A program made the translations under genes and the position numbers. A model generated the notes under the pieces. It was not told the origin of the DNA, ran no database searches, and saw nothing but the letters and a program-made list of their open reading frames with translations. This document shows, one piece after another, positions 16,714-25,626 of a stretch of DNA of 63,949 bases; within the stretch, counting starts at the first letter, position 1, and every line of letters starts with the position of its first letter. This stretch comes from Streptomyces sporangiiformans (GTDB lineage Bacteria > Actinomycetota > Actinomycetes > Streptomycetales > Streptomycetaceae), in contig NZ_VCHX02000167.1 in NCBI RefSeq assembly GCF_005768555.2, positions 1-63,949 on the forward strand, in the 5' to 3' direction.

Positions 16714-18180
16714 TCAGATGATGCCGAACACGATCCCCGCGCCGAGTACCACGAGCGACGTGAGCGCGGCCCACTTCACCACGAACTTGGTGTGGTCGCC
16801 GAACTCGACCTTCGCCATACCCACCAGGACGTACACGGCCGGCACCAGCGGGCTCGACATGTGCAGCGGCTGGCCGACGAGCGAGGCGCGGGCGATCTCC
16901 AGCGGCGAGACCCCGTGCGCGGCTCCCGCCTCCGCGAGCACCGGCAGGACGCCGAAGTAGAAGCCGTCGTTCGACATGAAGTAGGTGAGCGGCAGGCTCA
17001 GGAAGCCGGTGACGAGCGCCATGTGCGGGCCCATGCCGCCGGGGATGCTGTCGACGATCCACTTGGCCATGGAGTCGACCATGCCGGTGCCCTGCAGGAC
17101 GCCGGTGAAGACGGCGGCGGCGAAGACCATGCCGGAGACGTTGAGGACGTTGTCGGCGTGGGCCGCGAGCCGGGCCCTCTGGTCGGGGATGCGCGGGAAG
17201 TTGACGGTCAGCGCGAGCGCGGCACCGAGGATGAACAGGACCGGGATCGGCAGCCACTCCATGATCATCGCGGTGAGGAGAACGACCGTGAGCAGTGCGT
17301 TGAACCAGTAGAGCTTGGGGCGCAGCGTCGGACGGTTGGGGTCCAGGCCCTGGAGCCGTGCGTCGTCTTCGGAGTCGTCACCCTGGGAGTCGTCCGAGCC
17401 GTTGGAACCGTTGGAACCGTCGGAGGACTCGGCGTCCGTCCCGCTGCCGGCGCCGCCGGTGGTCTTCGCGGTGCTGCCCTTCTTGTCGCCGGAGCCGCCC
17501 GAGCCGGCGCCGACGAGGACCGTCTCCGTCTCCGGCTCCTTCTCCAGGACGTCGGTCAGGCTCAGTACGCCGAGCCGCTTGCGCTCGCGGCGGCCGAGCA
17601 CGTACGAGAGCGCGAAGACGAAGAGCAGACCGACGGCGAGGGCCGGGATCATCGGGACGAAGATCTCGCCGGCGTCGAGCTTGAGCGCGGTGGCGGCGCG
17701 GGCGGTGGGGCCGCCCCACGGGAGGGTGTTCATGACGCCGTTGGCGGTGGCGGCGACACCGGTCATCACGACCAGGCTCATCTTGAGCCGCTTGTACAGC
17801 GGGTACATCGCCGAGACCGTGATCATGAAGGTCGTCGAGCCGTCGCCGTCGAGCGAGACGATCGCGGCCAGCAGGGCCGTACCGACGACGATCCGCAGGG
17901 GGTCTGCCTTGCAGAAGCGCAGGATGCCCCGCACGATCGGGTCGAAGAGCCCGACGTCGATCATGACCCCGAAGTACACGATGGCGAACATCAGCATCGC
18001 GGCGGTGGGCGCGAGTTGACCCACTCCCTCGATGACGTAGTCGCCGAGCTTGGCCCCCTTTCCGACGAATACGCAGAAGAGTGCCGGGATCAGTACGAGC
18101 GCCGCGATCGGCGACATCTTCTTCATCATGATCAGGACCAGGAAGGTCGCGATCATGGCGAAGCCGAGGATGGTCAACAT
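16714..18180 (-). CDS. CitMHS family citrate-metal symporter
   Basis: 488-aa membrane protein of the CitM/CitH family, which imports citrate complexed with Mg2+ or Ca2+ and similar divalent ions. Two blocks of hydrophobic helices (1-200, 305-488) show SLDGDGSTTFMI and NTLPWGGPTARAA, both typical of the family. A 100-residue Gly/Ser/Asp-rich hydrophilic loop (about 205-300, DGSNGSNGSDDSQGDDSED) divides them and is longer than usual. ATG 18180 has only a weak ribosome site. An inverted repeat at 18190-18243 covers the leader. Confidence 0.92.
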   Translation of the reverse strand: MLTILGFAMIATFLVLIMMKKMSPIAALVLIPALFCVFVGKGAKLGDYVIEGVGQLAPTAAMLMFAIVYFGVMIDVGLFDPIVRGILRFCKADPLRIVVGTALLAAIVSLDGDGSTTFMITVSAMYPLYKRLKMSLVVMTGVAATANGVMNTLPWGGPTARAATALKLDAGEIFVPMIPALAVGLLFVFALSYVLGRRERKRLGVLSLTDVLEKEPETETVLVGAGSGGSGDKKGSTAKTTGGAGSGTDAESSDGSNGSNGSDDSQGDDSEDDARLQGLDPNRPTLRPKLYWFNALLTVVLLTAMIMEWLPIPVLFILGAALALTVNFPRIPDQRARLAAHADNVLNVSGMVFAAAVFTGVLQGTGMVDSMAKWIVDSIPGGMGPHMALVTGFLSLPLTYFMSNDGFYFGVLPVLAEAGAAHGVSPLEIARASLVGQPLHMSSPLVPAVYVLVGMAKVEFGDHTKFVVKWAALTSLVVLGAGIVFGII

Positions 18181-18189
18181 GAATGGTTA

Positions 18190-18243
18190 CCTAACGTTCG
18201 CCCTTGAACAGCCACCAGGGCCGGCGGTTGGGCCGACGTTAGG
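18190..18243. promoter_or_regulatory. Spaced inverted repeat before the CitMHS gene
   Basis: CCTAACGT (18190-18197) and ACGTTAGG (18236-18243), perfect 8-bp arms 38 bp apart, directly upstream of the start. The spacing suits two half-sites bound by a response regulator or a looped repressor; it could also form a leader stem. No regulator is adjacent. Confidence 0.45.
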
Positions 18244-18302
18244 GCGGGCCCGTAAGGGTTAACAAGATGTTGACGTGCGAGCAATAAGCGCAAAACTCCT
18301 GG

Positions 18303-20558
18303 TCACAGCGTTGCCCCTGTTGGCGCGACGTCGACGGGCACTCCGTTGAGCACCGCCGTGCCGGACAGCGGGTCGAGCAGACTGCCGTCCAGAAGCTGGT
18401 TGACGTTGACGCCGGGTGACGCGGCGGCATGGGTCAGCCGGGTGCCGGGCCGGTCGTGTCCCCAGCCGTGCGGCAGGCTCACCACACCGCGCCGTACACC
18501 GTCGGTGACCTCGGCGGGAGCGGTCACCTCTCCCCCGGCGCCCTTGACGCGTACGGGCGCTCCGTCCCGCACGCCGAGGCGTTCGGCGTCGTCCGGGTGG
18601 ATGTGCAGGGTGCAGCGGTTGGAGCCGCCGGTGAGGGCGGGGATGTTGTGCATCCAGCTGTTGTTGGAGCGCAGATGGCGGCGACCGACGAGGACGAGGC
18701 CCTCGGGGCGCTCGCGCAGGGCGGCCCTGAGGCGTGGCAGGTCGTCGGCGATCGGCCGCGGCAGCAGTTCGACGCGCCCGCTACGGGTCTTCAGGGGCTG
18801 TGGCAGGCGCGGTTGGAGCGGTCCGAGGTCGATGCCGTGCGGCTGGTCCAGCAGCTTGTCGAGGTTCAGCCCTTCCGGTCGCAGACCGAATCCGTCGCCG
18901 TATGGGCCAAGGCGCAGCATCATGTCGAGCCGTCGCTCCGGGCCGCTCTCGCCGATGAGCGCGGCGGCGAGTTCGCGGGGGTCGCGGCCGTGCACCGGCG
19001 AGTGCGGTTCCTTGACGGACTTGCCGAGGGTCTGGTCGATGACCATGGCGTCGACGGCTTCAGGGTCCGCGCCGTGCATGCCGGTGGCCGCGAGGACGAG
19101 CCGGGCGAGGATCTCGGTCTCGGCCATGCGGCCCGGTTCGAGGGGGACGGCTGCGCGGGTGTAGCGGACCTGGTTGCGGATCGCGAGGGTGTTGAACGCG
19201 AAGTCGTGGTGCGGGCTCTGCGAGGGAGGGGGCGGCGGCAGCACGACGTGGGCGTGGCAGGAGGTCTCGTTCAGGTAGGGGTCGACGCTGACCATGAAGT
19301 CGAGCGAGTCGAGGGCCTTGTCGAGGCGTTCGCCGTCGGGTGCGGAAAGGACGGGGTTGGCGGCGACGGCGATGAGAGCGCGTACGGGTTCGCCGTCGTC
19401 GGTGGCGGTGTCGATCTCCTCGGCGAGCGCGGCCATCGGCAGTTCGGCCTTGGCTTCCGGGTACCGGCTGACCCTGCTGTGCCAGCGTCCGAGCGCGAAG
19501 CCGCGGCCGGGTCCCGCGGGGCGGGGCGTCTTGTCGGTGGCGGCCTGCGGGAACAGGGCTCCGCCGGGCTGGTCGAGGTTGCCGGTGAGGATGTTCAGTA
19601 CGTCGACGAGCCAGCTGGCCAGGGTGCCGTGCGGGACCGTGCAGCTGCCGATGCGGGCGTAGACGGCGGCGGTGGGCGCGGCGGCCAGTTCGCGGGCGAG
19701 CGTACGGATCGTACCGGCGTCGATGTCGCAGGCCTCGGCGGCGGCTTCGGGGGTGAAGTCCCTTACGGCGTCGGCGACTTCCTCGAGTCCCTGCACCAAT
19801 GGGGCGAGTTCGCCGAGGTCGGTGAGCTTCTCCTCGAAGAGGACATGGGCCATCGCCGCCAGCAGAGTCGCGTCGGTTCCGGGGCGGATCGCGACGTGCC
19901 GGTCGGCGAGTTTGGCGGTGCGGGTGCGGCGCGGGTCGATGACCGTCAGGGTGCCGCCGCGCTGTTTGAGGGCCTTGAGCTTGCCGGGGAAGTCGGGTGC
20001 GGTGCACAGACTCCCGTTGGATTCGAGCGGGTTGGCGCCGATCAGCAGCAGGTGGTCGGTGCGGTCCAGGTCGGGTACGGGGATCGCGTTCGCGTCGCCG
20101 TAGAGCAGTCCGCTGGAGACGTGCTTGGGCATCTGGTCGAGGGTGGACGCCGTGAAGACGCTGTGGGTACCGAGGGCGGTCAGCAGGACCGGCGGGTAGA
20201 GGGCGCCGGCCATGGTGTGGACGTTCGGGTTGCCGAGGACGACTCCGACGGCATGCGGGCCGTGCCGCTCCACGACCGGCCGCAGTCCGGCGGCGACCGC
20301 GTCGAACGCCTCCTCCCAGGTGGCCTCGCGCAGCTCGCCGTCCTTGCGCACCAGCGGTGTGCGCAGCCGGTCGGGGTCCGCGTCGACGGCCCCGAACGAG
20401 GCCCCCTTCGGGCAGATGAACCCCTGGCTGAACACGTCGTCGCGGTCCCCGCGGGCGCCGGTCACGCGTGTGCCCTCGATGGTGAGCGTCAGCCCGCAGG
20501 TGGCTTCGCAGAGCGGACAGATGCGCAGGGCGGTGCGGGAGTCGGGGGTGGTGGACAC
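18303..20558 (-). CDS. Molybdopterin oxidoreductase with [4Fe-4S] cluster
   Basis: 751-aa DMSO-reductase-superfamily enzyme. Cys14, 17, 21 and 49 (CPLCEATC and GFICPKG) bind a [4Fe-4S] cluster. The bis-MGD domains follow, and the dinucleotide-binding domain closes the protein (LHIHPDDAERLGVRDGAPV). No Tat signal, so it is cytoplasmic, like assimilatory nitrate or formate-type enzymes; no small subunit is nearby. Start GTG 20558 has GGGAGG 4-5 nt upstream; the frame to 20615 is rejected. A perfect 18-bp palindrome 64 bp upstream, after a TetR gene, suggests direct repression. The substrate is not visible. Confidence 0.92.
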   Translation of the reverse strand: MSTTPDSRTALRICPLCEATCGLTLTIEGTRVTGARGDRDDVFSQGFICPKGASFGAVDADPDRLRTPLVRKDGELREATWEEAFDAVAAGLRPVVERHGPHAVGVVLGNPNVHTMAGALYPPVLLTALGTHSVFTASTLDQMPKHVSSGLLYGDANAIPVPDLDRTDHLLLIGANPLESNGSLCTAPDFPGKLKALKQRGGTLTVIDPRRTRTAKLADRHVAIRPGTDATLLAAMAHVLFEEKLTDLGELAPLVQGLEEVADAVRDFTPEAAAEACDIDAGTIRTLARELAAAPTAAVYARIGSCTVPHGTLASWLVDVLNILTGNLDQPGGALFPQAATDKTPRPAGPGRGFALGRWHSRVSRYPEAKAELPMAALAEEIDTATDDGEPVRALIAVAANPVLSAPDGERLDKALDSLDFMVSVDPYLNETSCHAHVVLPPPPPSQSPHHDFAFNTLAIRNQVRYTRAAVPLEPGRMAETEILARLVLAATGMHGADPEAVDAMVIDQTLGKSVKEPHSPVHGRDPRELAAALIGESGPERRLDMMLRLGPYGDGFGLRPEGLNLDKLLDQPHGIDLGPLQPRLPQPLKTRSGRVELLPRPIADDLPRLRAALRERPEGLVLVGRRHLRSNNSWMHNIPALTGGSNRCTLHIHPDDAERLGVRDGAPVRVKGAGGEVTAPAEVTDGVRRGVVSLPHGWGHDRPGTRLTHAAASPGVNVNQLLDGSLLDPLSGTAVLNGVPVDVAPTGATL

Positions 20559-20621
20559 GGGTCCTCCCGGAGGCGCGGCGACGATGGCACGACGGCCCGA
20601 CGGGATGCGGACCACGGTCGA

Positions 20622-20639
20622 GCATACCGATCGGTATGC
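20622..20639. promoter_or_regulatory. Perfect TetR-type operator
   Basis: GCATACCGATCGGTATGC, an 18-bp palindrome with no mismatch and no spacer, between the TetR stop (20725) and the molybdoenzyme start (20558). The ATACCGATCGGTAT core is a familiar TetR-family operator form. It would block the oxidoreductase promoter. Confidence 0.8.
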
Positions 20640-20724
20640 AGTGAGGGGAGGCCCGGCGAGAGGTCACGTCGGAAATTCGCGCGCCGTCCGCCGTCCGCCC
20701 CCTCTCCCCTCACACGTCCGGCCT

Positions 20725-21342
20725 TCAGTCGAGTGACCTCGCGAGATACGCCCGCAGCAGCGCCCGGGTCTCCTCGATGATCCGTTCGTCGCCCGACGGG
20801 TTGAGGCGGAAGGCGAGTTGGACGAGGGTGTCGGCGGCCTCGACGGCCACCAGGAAGGTACGGCGGAGGTCGTCGTCGGGTTCGCGGCCGAGGTAGGCGG
20901 AGAGCAGGTCGGTGAGGCGGTCGGCGACGCGGGTGTTGGGTTCGGCGCCGCGGGTGCCGACGGGGATCTGGTTGCCGAAGTCGACGAGGGAGAAGCCGGG
21001 CGCGGTGCGCTTCATGGCGAGGTACTCGTCGAGCACGGCGTCCATCGCCGCACGCCAGCCACCTGGACCGACCTCTTCGAGGCGGTCGGTGACACGCTCG
21101 GCGTAGCGGTCGAGGTTGCGCTGGGCGAGGGCATCGGCCATGGCGCGCTTGTTGCCGAAGAAGCGGTAGACGGAGCCTATGGGGACGCCCGCGCGCAGGG
21201 CGACCGCACGGGTGCTGAGGTCGTCGTAGCCGACCTCGTCGAGGAGGTCGGCGCAGGCGTCGAGGATACGGGTGAGTCGTTCCGCGCTACGGCGCTGGAC
21301 AGGCGCACGGCGGAGTGTGGTCGCGTGGGGCACGGGCTTCAT
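20725..21342 (-). CDS. TetR family regulator of the molybdoenzyme gene
   Basis: 205-aa TetR protein. HTH about residues 42-63 (LSTRAVALRAGVPIGSVYRF), with a C-terminal domain whose conserved Phe-rich core (APGFSLVDFGNQ) is common in actinobacterial members. ATG 21342 has GGAAAGG upstream. It lies head-to-tail before the molybdopterin oxidoreductase with a 166-bp gap that holds a perfect operator. No copy of that site is seen before the regulator itself, so it is probably not autoregulated by it. Confidence 0.92.
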   Translation of the reverse strand: MKPVPHATTLRRAPVQRRSAERLTRILDACADLLDEVGYDDLSTRAVALRAGVPIGSVYRFFGNKRAMADALAQRNLDRYAERVTDRLEEVGPGGWRAAMDAVLDEYLAMKRTAPGFSLVDFGNQIPVGTRGAEPNTRVADRLTDLLSAYLGREPDDDLRRTFLVAVEAADTLVQLAFRLNPSGDERIIEETRALLRAYLARSLD

Positions 21343-21406
21343 GATGCCTTTCCGCGGGGACGCGGTGAACCGTGCCCCTCCCTACGCCCGTCGATGCCAC
21401 TTTCCC

Positions 21407-21928
21407 TCATCGCCGGCGAGGTCCGGGCTCGGACGCCGTGATGTCCGCGGTGCTCTCGACGGGTTCACCGTCGACGGCCCAGACGGTGTCGTCGTCGGCG
21501 TACAGGCGCGCCGTGACCTGGTGCGTGCCCCGGGTGACGAGACTGCCGACCAAGTGGTGGACCGGGTCGCGGAGCACGGCGATGCCGCGGCCGTCCAGCC
21601 GGAGGAGGGCATAGCCGCGTCCTTCCACGGCCCCTTCCTTCGTGCCCGCCGGTGAGAAGCGGAACTCGCGGACGGTCACACGGACGTCCCAGCCGTCGTC
21701 GGCGTCGGGTTGCACTTCGATCGCGACCTCGGGTGCGCGCTTCTTGTCGATCTCACGGTAGTGCCGCCCCTCTTCGTCCGTGTCCTCCAGCACTTTCCCC
21801 ACCGGTGACGGATTCACCCCATCGCCCTCGCCCGCGCCGCCGGAGTCGCAGCCCGTCAGCCCGGCAGGCAGGGCGGCGAGCAGGGCACAGACCGCGAGCA
21901 CGGTGAGGAGTCCGCGCGTCCACGACAT
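21407..21928 (-). CDS. Putative lipoprotein
   Basis: 173-aa exported protein. A signal sequence of about 26 residues ends in the lipobox LTGC with Cys27, giving a membrane-anchored extracellular domain. The rest is beta-rich and acidic with no named domain I recognise. The start is ATG 21928: TAATCT ends 7 nt upstream and no Shine-Dalgarno is present, a leaderless arrangement. The frame reading back to 22045 is rejected. It is divergent from homogentisate dioxygenase but has no apparent link to it. Confidence 0.85.
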   Translation of the reverse strand: MSWTRGLLTVLAVCALLAALPAGLTGCDSGGAGEGDGVNPSPVGKVLEDTDEEGRHYREIDKKRAPEVAIEVQPDADDGWDVRVTVREFRFSPAGTKEGAVEGRGYALLRLDGRGIAVLRDPVHHLVGSLVTRGTHQVTARLYADDDTVWAVDGEPVESTADITASEPGPRRR

Positions 21929-22065
21929 GCCGGGGAGATTAGGGCACCGCTCTGACAGGCGAATCCCCCTGAAGTCGGGTTCTCGGGCCCTACGGCGACC
22001 TTGACCCGATCGCGCCGTCTCCCGCCGTCTCCCGCCATCCCCCATGGTCTCCGCTTGCGCACGCC

Positions 22066-22109
22066 TTGCGCCCGGAAACCCTGAATCCTACGGTGTTGCA
22101 TAGGAATCA
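22066..22109 (+). promoter_or_regulatory. hmgA promoter with inverted repeat
   Basis: TTGCGC (22066-22071), 17 nt, then TACGGT (22089-22094) form a housekeeping-type promoter. Arms TGAATCCTA (22082-22090) and TAGGAATCA (22101-22109), 8 of 9 paired, straddle the -10 and start point. The GntR regulator encoded just after hmgA is the obvious candidate to bind there. Confidence 0.55.
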
Positions 22110-22126
22110 AGAACGAGGGAGCGATC

Positions 22127-23476
22127 ATGAACGGGGATGCGCGCAAGACCGCCGAGGCGCTGACGTACCTCTCGGGCTTCGGCAACGAGCACAGTTCGGA
22201 GGCGGTGCCGGGCGCTCTGCCGCTCGGCCGCAACTCACCGCAGCGCGCACCGCTCGGGCTGTACGCGGAGCAGCTGAGCGGTTCGGCGTTCACCGAGCCG
22301 AGGGCGCGAAACCGCCGTTCGTGGCTGTACCGGATCCGCCCGTCGGCCGCCCACCCGGCGTTCACCCGCACCGACAACGGCAACCTCCGCACGGCGCCCT
22401 TCACGGAGACGGTGCCCGATCCGAACCGGCTGCGCTGGGACCCGCTGCCGGAGCCCGAGCCGGGCACCGATTTCGTGCGGGGCCTGTGGACTTTGGGCGG
22501 CAACGGCGACGCGGCCCAGCGCACCGGCATGGCCGTGCACCTGTATCACGCCAACTCCTCGATGGAGCGGGTGTTCAGCGACGCGGACGGCGAGCTGCTG
22601 ATCGTGCCGGAGAGCGGCGGGCTGCTGCTGCGTACCGAGTTCGGACTGTTGCGGGTGGAACCCGGGCATGTGGCGCTGGTTCCCCGTGGGGTGCGCTTCC
22701 GCGTGGAGCTCCTCGACGCCGGGCCGGACGGCGGGCAGAGCCCGGCCGCACGGGGTTATGTGTGCGAGAACTACGGGGTGCCCTTCGAGCTCCCCGAGCT
22801 CGGCCCGATCGGCGCCAACGGTCTCGCGAGCGCTCGGGACTTCCTGGCGCCGGTCGCCGCGTACGAGGACGTCGAGGGCCCGGTGGAGGTGCTGAACAAG
22901 TTCTGCGGCAATCTGTGGACCGCGACGTACGACCACTCGCCGCTGGATGTCGTCGCTTGGCACGGCAGCCATCTGCCGTACGTCTACGACCTGCGCCGTT
23001 TCAATGTGATCGGCAGCATCAGCCATGACCACCCGGACCCGTCGATCTTCACCGTCCTCACCTCCCCGTCGGACACGCCGGGCCTCGCGAACGTCGACTT
23101 CGTGGTGTTCGCCCCGCGCTGGCTGGTGGGCGAGGACACGTTCCGGCCGCCGTACTTCCACCGGAACGTGATGAGTGAGTACATGGGGCTCATCGAGGGC
23201 GCGTACGACGCCAAGGCCGCTGGTCAGGGGGGTTTCGTCCCGGGCGGGGGTTCGCTGCACAACATGATGTCGGCGCACGGGCCGGACCGGGAGACCTTCG
23301 ACCGGGCGAGCGCCGCCGAGCTGAAGCCGCAGAAGGTCGACGACGGCCTTGCCTTCATGTTCGAGACGCGCTGGCCGGTGACCGCCACGGCCCAGGCGGC
23401 CCGCGCGGAGCACCTGCAGCGTGCGTACGACGACGTGTGGCAGGGCCTCGAACGTCACTTCGGCCCGTTGCACTGA
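22127..23476 (+). CDS. hmgA: Homogentisate 1,2-dioxygenase
   Basis: 449-aa Fe(II) enzyme that opens the ring of homogentisate to maleylacetoacetate in tyrosine and phenylalanine breakdown. The metal ligands expected from the human enzyme are present: His345 and Glu351 in FHRNVMSE and His384 in MMSAHGPD; also GGSLHNMM. GAGGGAG precedes ATG 22127. Full length for the family. Downstream, 8 nt after the stop, begins a GntR/HutC regulator that probably controls it. Isomerase and fumarylacetoacetase genes are not adjacent. Confidence 0.97.
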   Translation: MNGDARKTAEALTYLSGFGNEHSSEAVPGALPLGRNSPQRAPLGLYAEQLSGSAFTEPRARNRRSWLYRIRPSAAHPAFTRTDNGNLRTAPFTETVPDPNRLRWDPLPEPEPGTDFVRGLWTLGGNGDAAQRTGMAVHLYHANSSMERVFSDADGELLIVPESGGLLLRTEFGLLRVEPGHVALVPRGVRFRVELLDAGPDGGQSPAARGYVCENYGVPFELPELGPIGANGLASARDFLAPVAAYEDVEGPVEVLNKFCGNLWTATYDHSPLDVVAWHGSHLPYVYDLRRFNVIGSISHDHPDPSIFTVLTSPSDTPGLANVDFVVFAPRWLVGEDTFRPPYFHRNVMSEYMGLIEGAYDAKAAGQGGFVPGGGSLHNMMSAHGPDRETFDRASAAELKPQKVDDGLAFMFETRWPVTATAQAARAEHLQRAYDDVWQGLERHFGPLH

Positions 23477-23483
23477 ACGCATC

Positions 23484-24251
23484 GTGACCGGTACGGATAC
23501 CTCCGTGACCTCATTCGCCCCGGACTCGATCGTCCTGAACCGCAAACTGCCGCTCTGGTATCAGGTCTCGCAATCGCTGCGAGCCTCGATACTCGGGCGG
23601 TCGCCGGAGGACCCGCTGCGCCTGCCGACCGAGGAACAGCTGGCGGGGCATTACGGGGTGAGCGTCCTGACCATGCGGCAGGCGCTCAAGGAGCTGGAGG
23701 ACGAGGGCCTCATCACGCGCCATCGCAGGCGCGGCACGTTCATCGAGCCGAGTGCCCAGCGGGGCACGCCGGTGCGGCTGCTCGGCTCGGTGGACGCGAT
23801 CGTGGCCCAGCAGTCGGGTATGGCGACGGAGATGCTCGGTCACGGCACGGCGCCCGTGCCGGCCGAACTCGCCGAGTACTTCCCGGATCTGACCGAGGCC
23901 GCGACGTACCACCGGTTGCGCAGTGACGAGAAGACCGGCGAGCCGACGAACCACGCCCGCAACTACGTGCGGCCCGAGCTGGCCGCGCGCATCGACCTGA
24001 GAGATCTGGCCCGCTGGCCGATGACGAAGGTGCTGCGGGACGTGGTGGGCACGCACATCAGCCGCATCACCGACACCGTCGAAGCCCGCCTTGCGGACCC
24101 GGAGACGGCCCGTCTGCTGCAAGTGCCGCTGCTCAGCCCGATCCTGCACTACACGGGCGTCGCCTACGACGACGGCGGACAGGTCCTCGACGTGGCGGTC
24201 ATCCACTACCGCGGAGACCGGTTCTCCTTCACGGTCACCCTCGACGCCTGA
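23484..24251 (+). CDS. GntR/HutC family regulator (UTRA domain)
   Basis: 255-aa regulator. Winged helix about 35-95 (LPTEEQLAGHYGVSVLTMRQ, then the wing HRRRGTFIEP) and a UTRA ligand domain in the C-terminal 150 residues. GTG 23484 is taken because it is nearest the hmgA stop (8 nt); GTG 23505 would give a protein seven residues shorter. Co-transcribed with hmgA, so it is probably its repressor, with homogentisate or a later intermediate as inducer (inference). Confidence 0.9.
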   Translation: MTGTDTSVTSFAPDSIVLNRKLPLWYQVSQSLRASILGRSPEDPLRLPTEEQLAGHYGVSVLTMRQALKELEDEGLITRHRRRGTFIEPSAQRGTPVRLLGSVDAIVAQQSGMATEMLGHGTAPVPAELAEYFPDLTEAATYHRLRSDEKTGEPTNHARNYVRPELAARIDLRDLARWPMTKVLRDVVGTHISRITDTVEARLADPETARLLQVPLLSPILHYTGVAYDDGGQVLDVAVIHYRGDRFSFTVTLDA

Positions 24252-24369
24252 GCGCTCCGCTGTGAGGCCGATCTCTGGCTGCGGGCCCGTTTCAGGACCT
24301 GCTCCGGGGGCCGCCACCTCGCAGCCGCCACCCCGACACGGTCGCCGGCCACGTCGTACGATGCCGAGC

Positions 24370-25560
24370 GTGACGCACGACGACGCTCCGCTGCTCGCGG
24401 ACCTCATGCCGTGGTCCGTCGCACCGCCGCGGCTTGGCCGGGGGTGGCCGACGGCACCCGACGCGGCATCCCTGAAAGCACGCTGGGACGCCTTCGTGAA
24501 GGCCGACGGGCCCGAACGTGAGGCGTTGTTCGGTGTCACACGCGCACGGAACCTGCACTCGGCGGTGGCTCAACTGCCGGGCCAGTCCAGCGGGACCGGC
24601 CGGCTGGCCCGCGCCTCGGGCCCCTGCCCGGAGCCCGTGCCGGTGCTGCACGGGCCGTTCGACGAGCACTGGCTGATCCCGGACCACCGGCTGATCGACG
24701 CGGCCCGCCCCGAGCTGTGGCGGGTGGCGGACGAGCGGCAGGTGTTCGCCGTCGAGCAGGCGGCCGCGCCCGACGGACCCGCGCTGCTCGTCGCGTCCGT
24801 CCTCGCCGTGATCCCGCCCCAGGCGAAGAACGTCCCCGCGGCCCGTCCCGGACGTATCCGGCCCCTGTACCGGCGCCCCGGCGGCCTCGAACCGAACCTG
24901 GCGCCCGGACTGGTCGACCACCTGGCCGAACACCTGGGCCACTCCCCCGCTCCGCTCGACATCCTCGCCTGGACCGTCGCGGTCGCGCGGCCGGGGCCCG
25001 ACGGCTGCACCGTCCCGCTCACCGCCGACCCCGAACTCTGGGCGTACGGCACCGAGTTGGGCCACCGCATGCTGTGGCTCATGCGCCGCGACGGCGAACG
25101 CCCCAAGCTGCCCGGCGGCCGCCGCCCCTACGTGCGCGCCCCGCTCCCGGCCCGCCCGCTCGAGCTGCGCTACGACCGCGACGAGGAGGCCCTGTACCTC
25201 GGCGAGGGCCGCATCTCCCCCGTGCCGCCCGCCGCCTGGGACTTCGAGGTGGGGGGCGTACGGGTCCTGGAGCAGTGGTTCACCGCCCGGACCACACCGC
25301 CCGAACCCGGCACCCTGGAGGCCGTCCGCCCCGCAACGTGGCCCCAGACCTGGACGTCCGAGCTGCTGGAAGTGATCACGGTCCTGGCACTGCTGGCGGA
25401 GCTGAGGCCCCAGCAAACCGAGTTGGCGACCGGCACACCGGTCACGGCGGCCGAGCTGCGCCGCGCGGGCGTGCTCCCGGTTCCGGCGGCGGCGCGCCGG
25501 CCCGCCTCCGTGCTCGACCATCACGAAGAAGGCCCCGAGGGCCAGATCACCCTGATCTAG
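24370..25560 (+). CDS. Type ISP restriction-modification C-terminal domain protein, orphan
   Basis: About 396-aa cytoplasmic protein. The region from about 215 onward (LAWTVAVARP, RYDRDEEALYLGEG, WDFEVGGVRVLEQWFTAR) matches what I know of the C-terminal target-recognition domain of type ISP enzymes such as LlaBIII. No nuclease, helicase or methylase motif is present and no partner gene is adjacent. TACGAT ends 7 nt before GTG 24370, so this leaderless start is chosen; ATG 24361 overlaps the hexamer. Role unknown; a DNA-binding remnant recruited for another job is possible. Confidence 0.8.
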   Translation: MTHDDAPLLADLMPWSVAPPRLGRGWPTAPDAASLKARWDAFVKADGPEREALFGVTRARNLHSAVAQLPGQSSGTGRLARASGPCPEPVPVLHGPFDEHWLIPDHRLIDAARPELWRVADERQVFAVEQAAAPDGPALLVASVLAVIPPQAKNVPAARPGRIRPLYRRPGGLEPNLAPGLVDHLAEHLGHSPAPLDILAWTVAVARPGPDGCTVPLTADPELWAYGTELGHRMLWLMRRDGERPKLPGGRRPYVRAPLPARPLELRYDRDEEALYLGEGRISPVPPAAWDFEVGGVRVLEQWFTARTTPPEPGTLEAVRPATWPQTWTSELLEVITVLALLAELRPQQTELATGTPVTAAELRRAGVLPVPAAARRPASVLDHHEEGPEGQITLI

Positions 25561-25570
25561 GGCTTGGGCG

Positions 25571-25626
25571 CTCAGCACTGGACACTCAGCGCTTGCCGCT
25601 CAGCGCTTGCCTCTCAGCGCTCGGCG
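25571..25626. repeat. 14-bp tandem repeat, four copies, over a TetR stop codon
   Basis: Units start at 25571, 25585, 25599 and 25613 (core CTCAGCGCTTGCC). Read on the minus strand each unit contains GCGCTGA, the last codon and stop of the TetR gene. The innermost copy lies in the gene, the others follow it. Confidence 0.85.

Noticed and set aside
18429..20780. 783-codon plus-strand ORF opposite the molybdoenzyme
   Set aside because: Low-complexity Gly/Val/Arg composition and complete overlap with a gene that has intact Fe-S and cofactor motifs.
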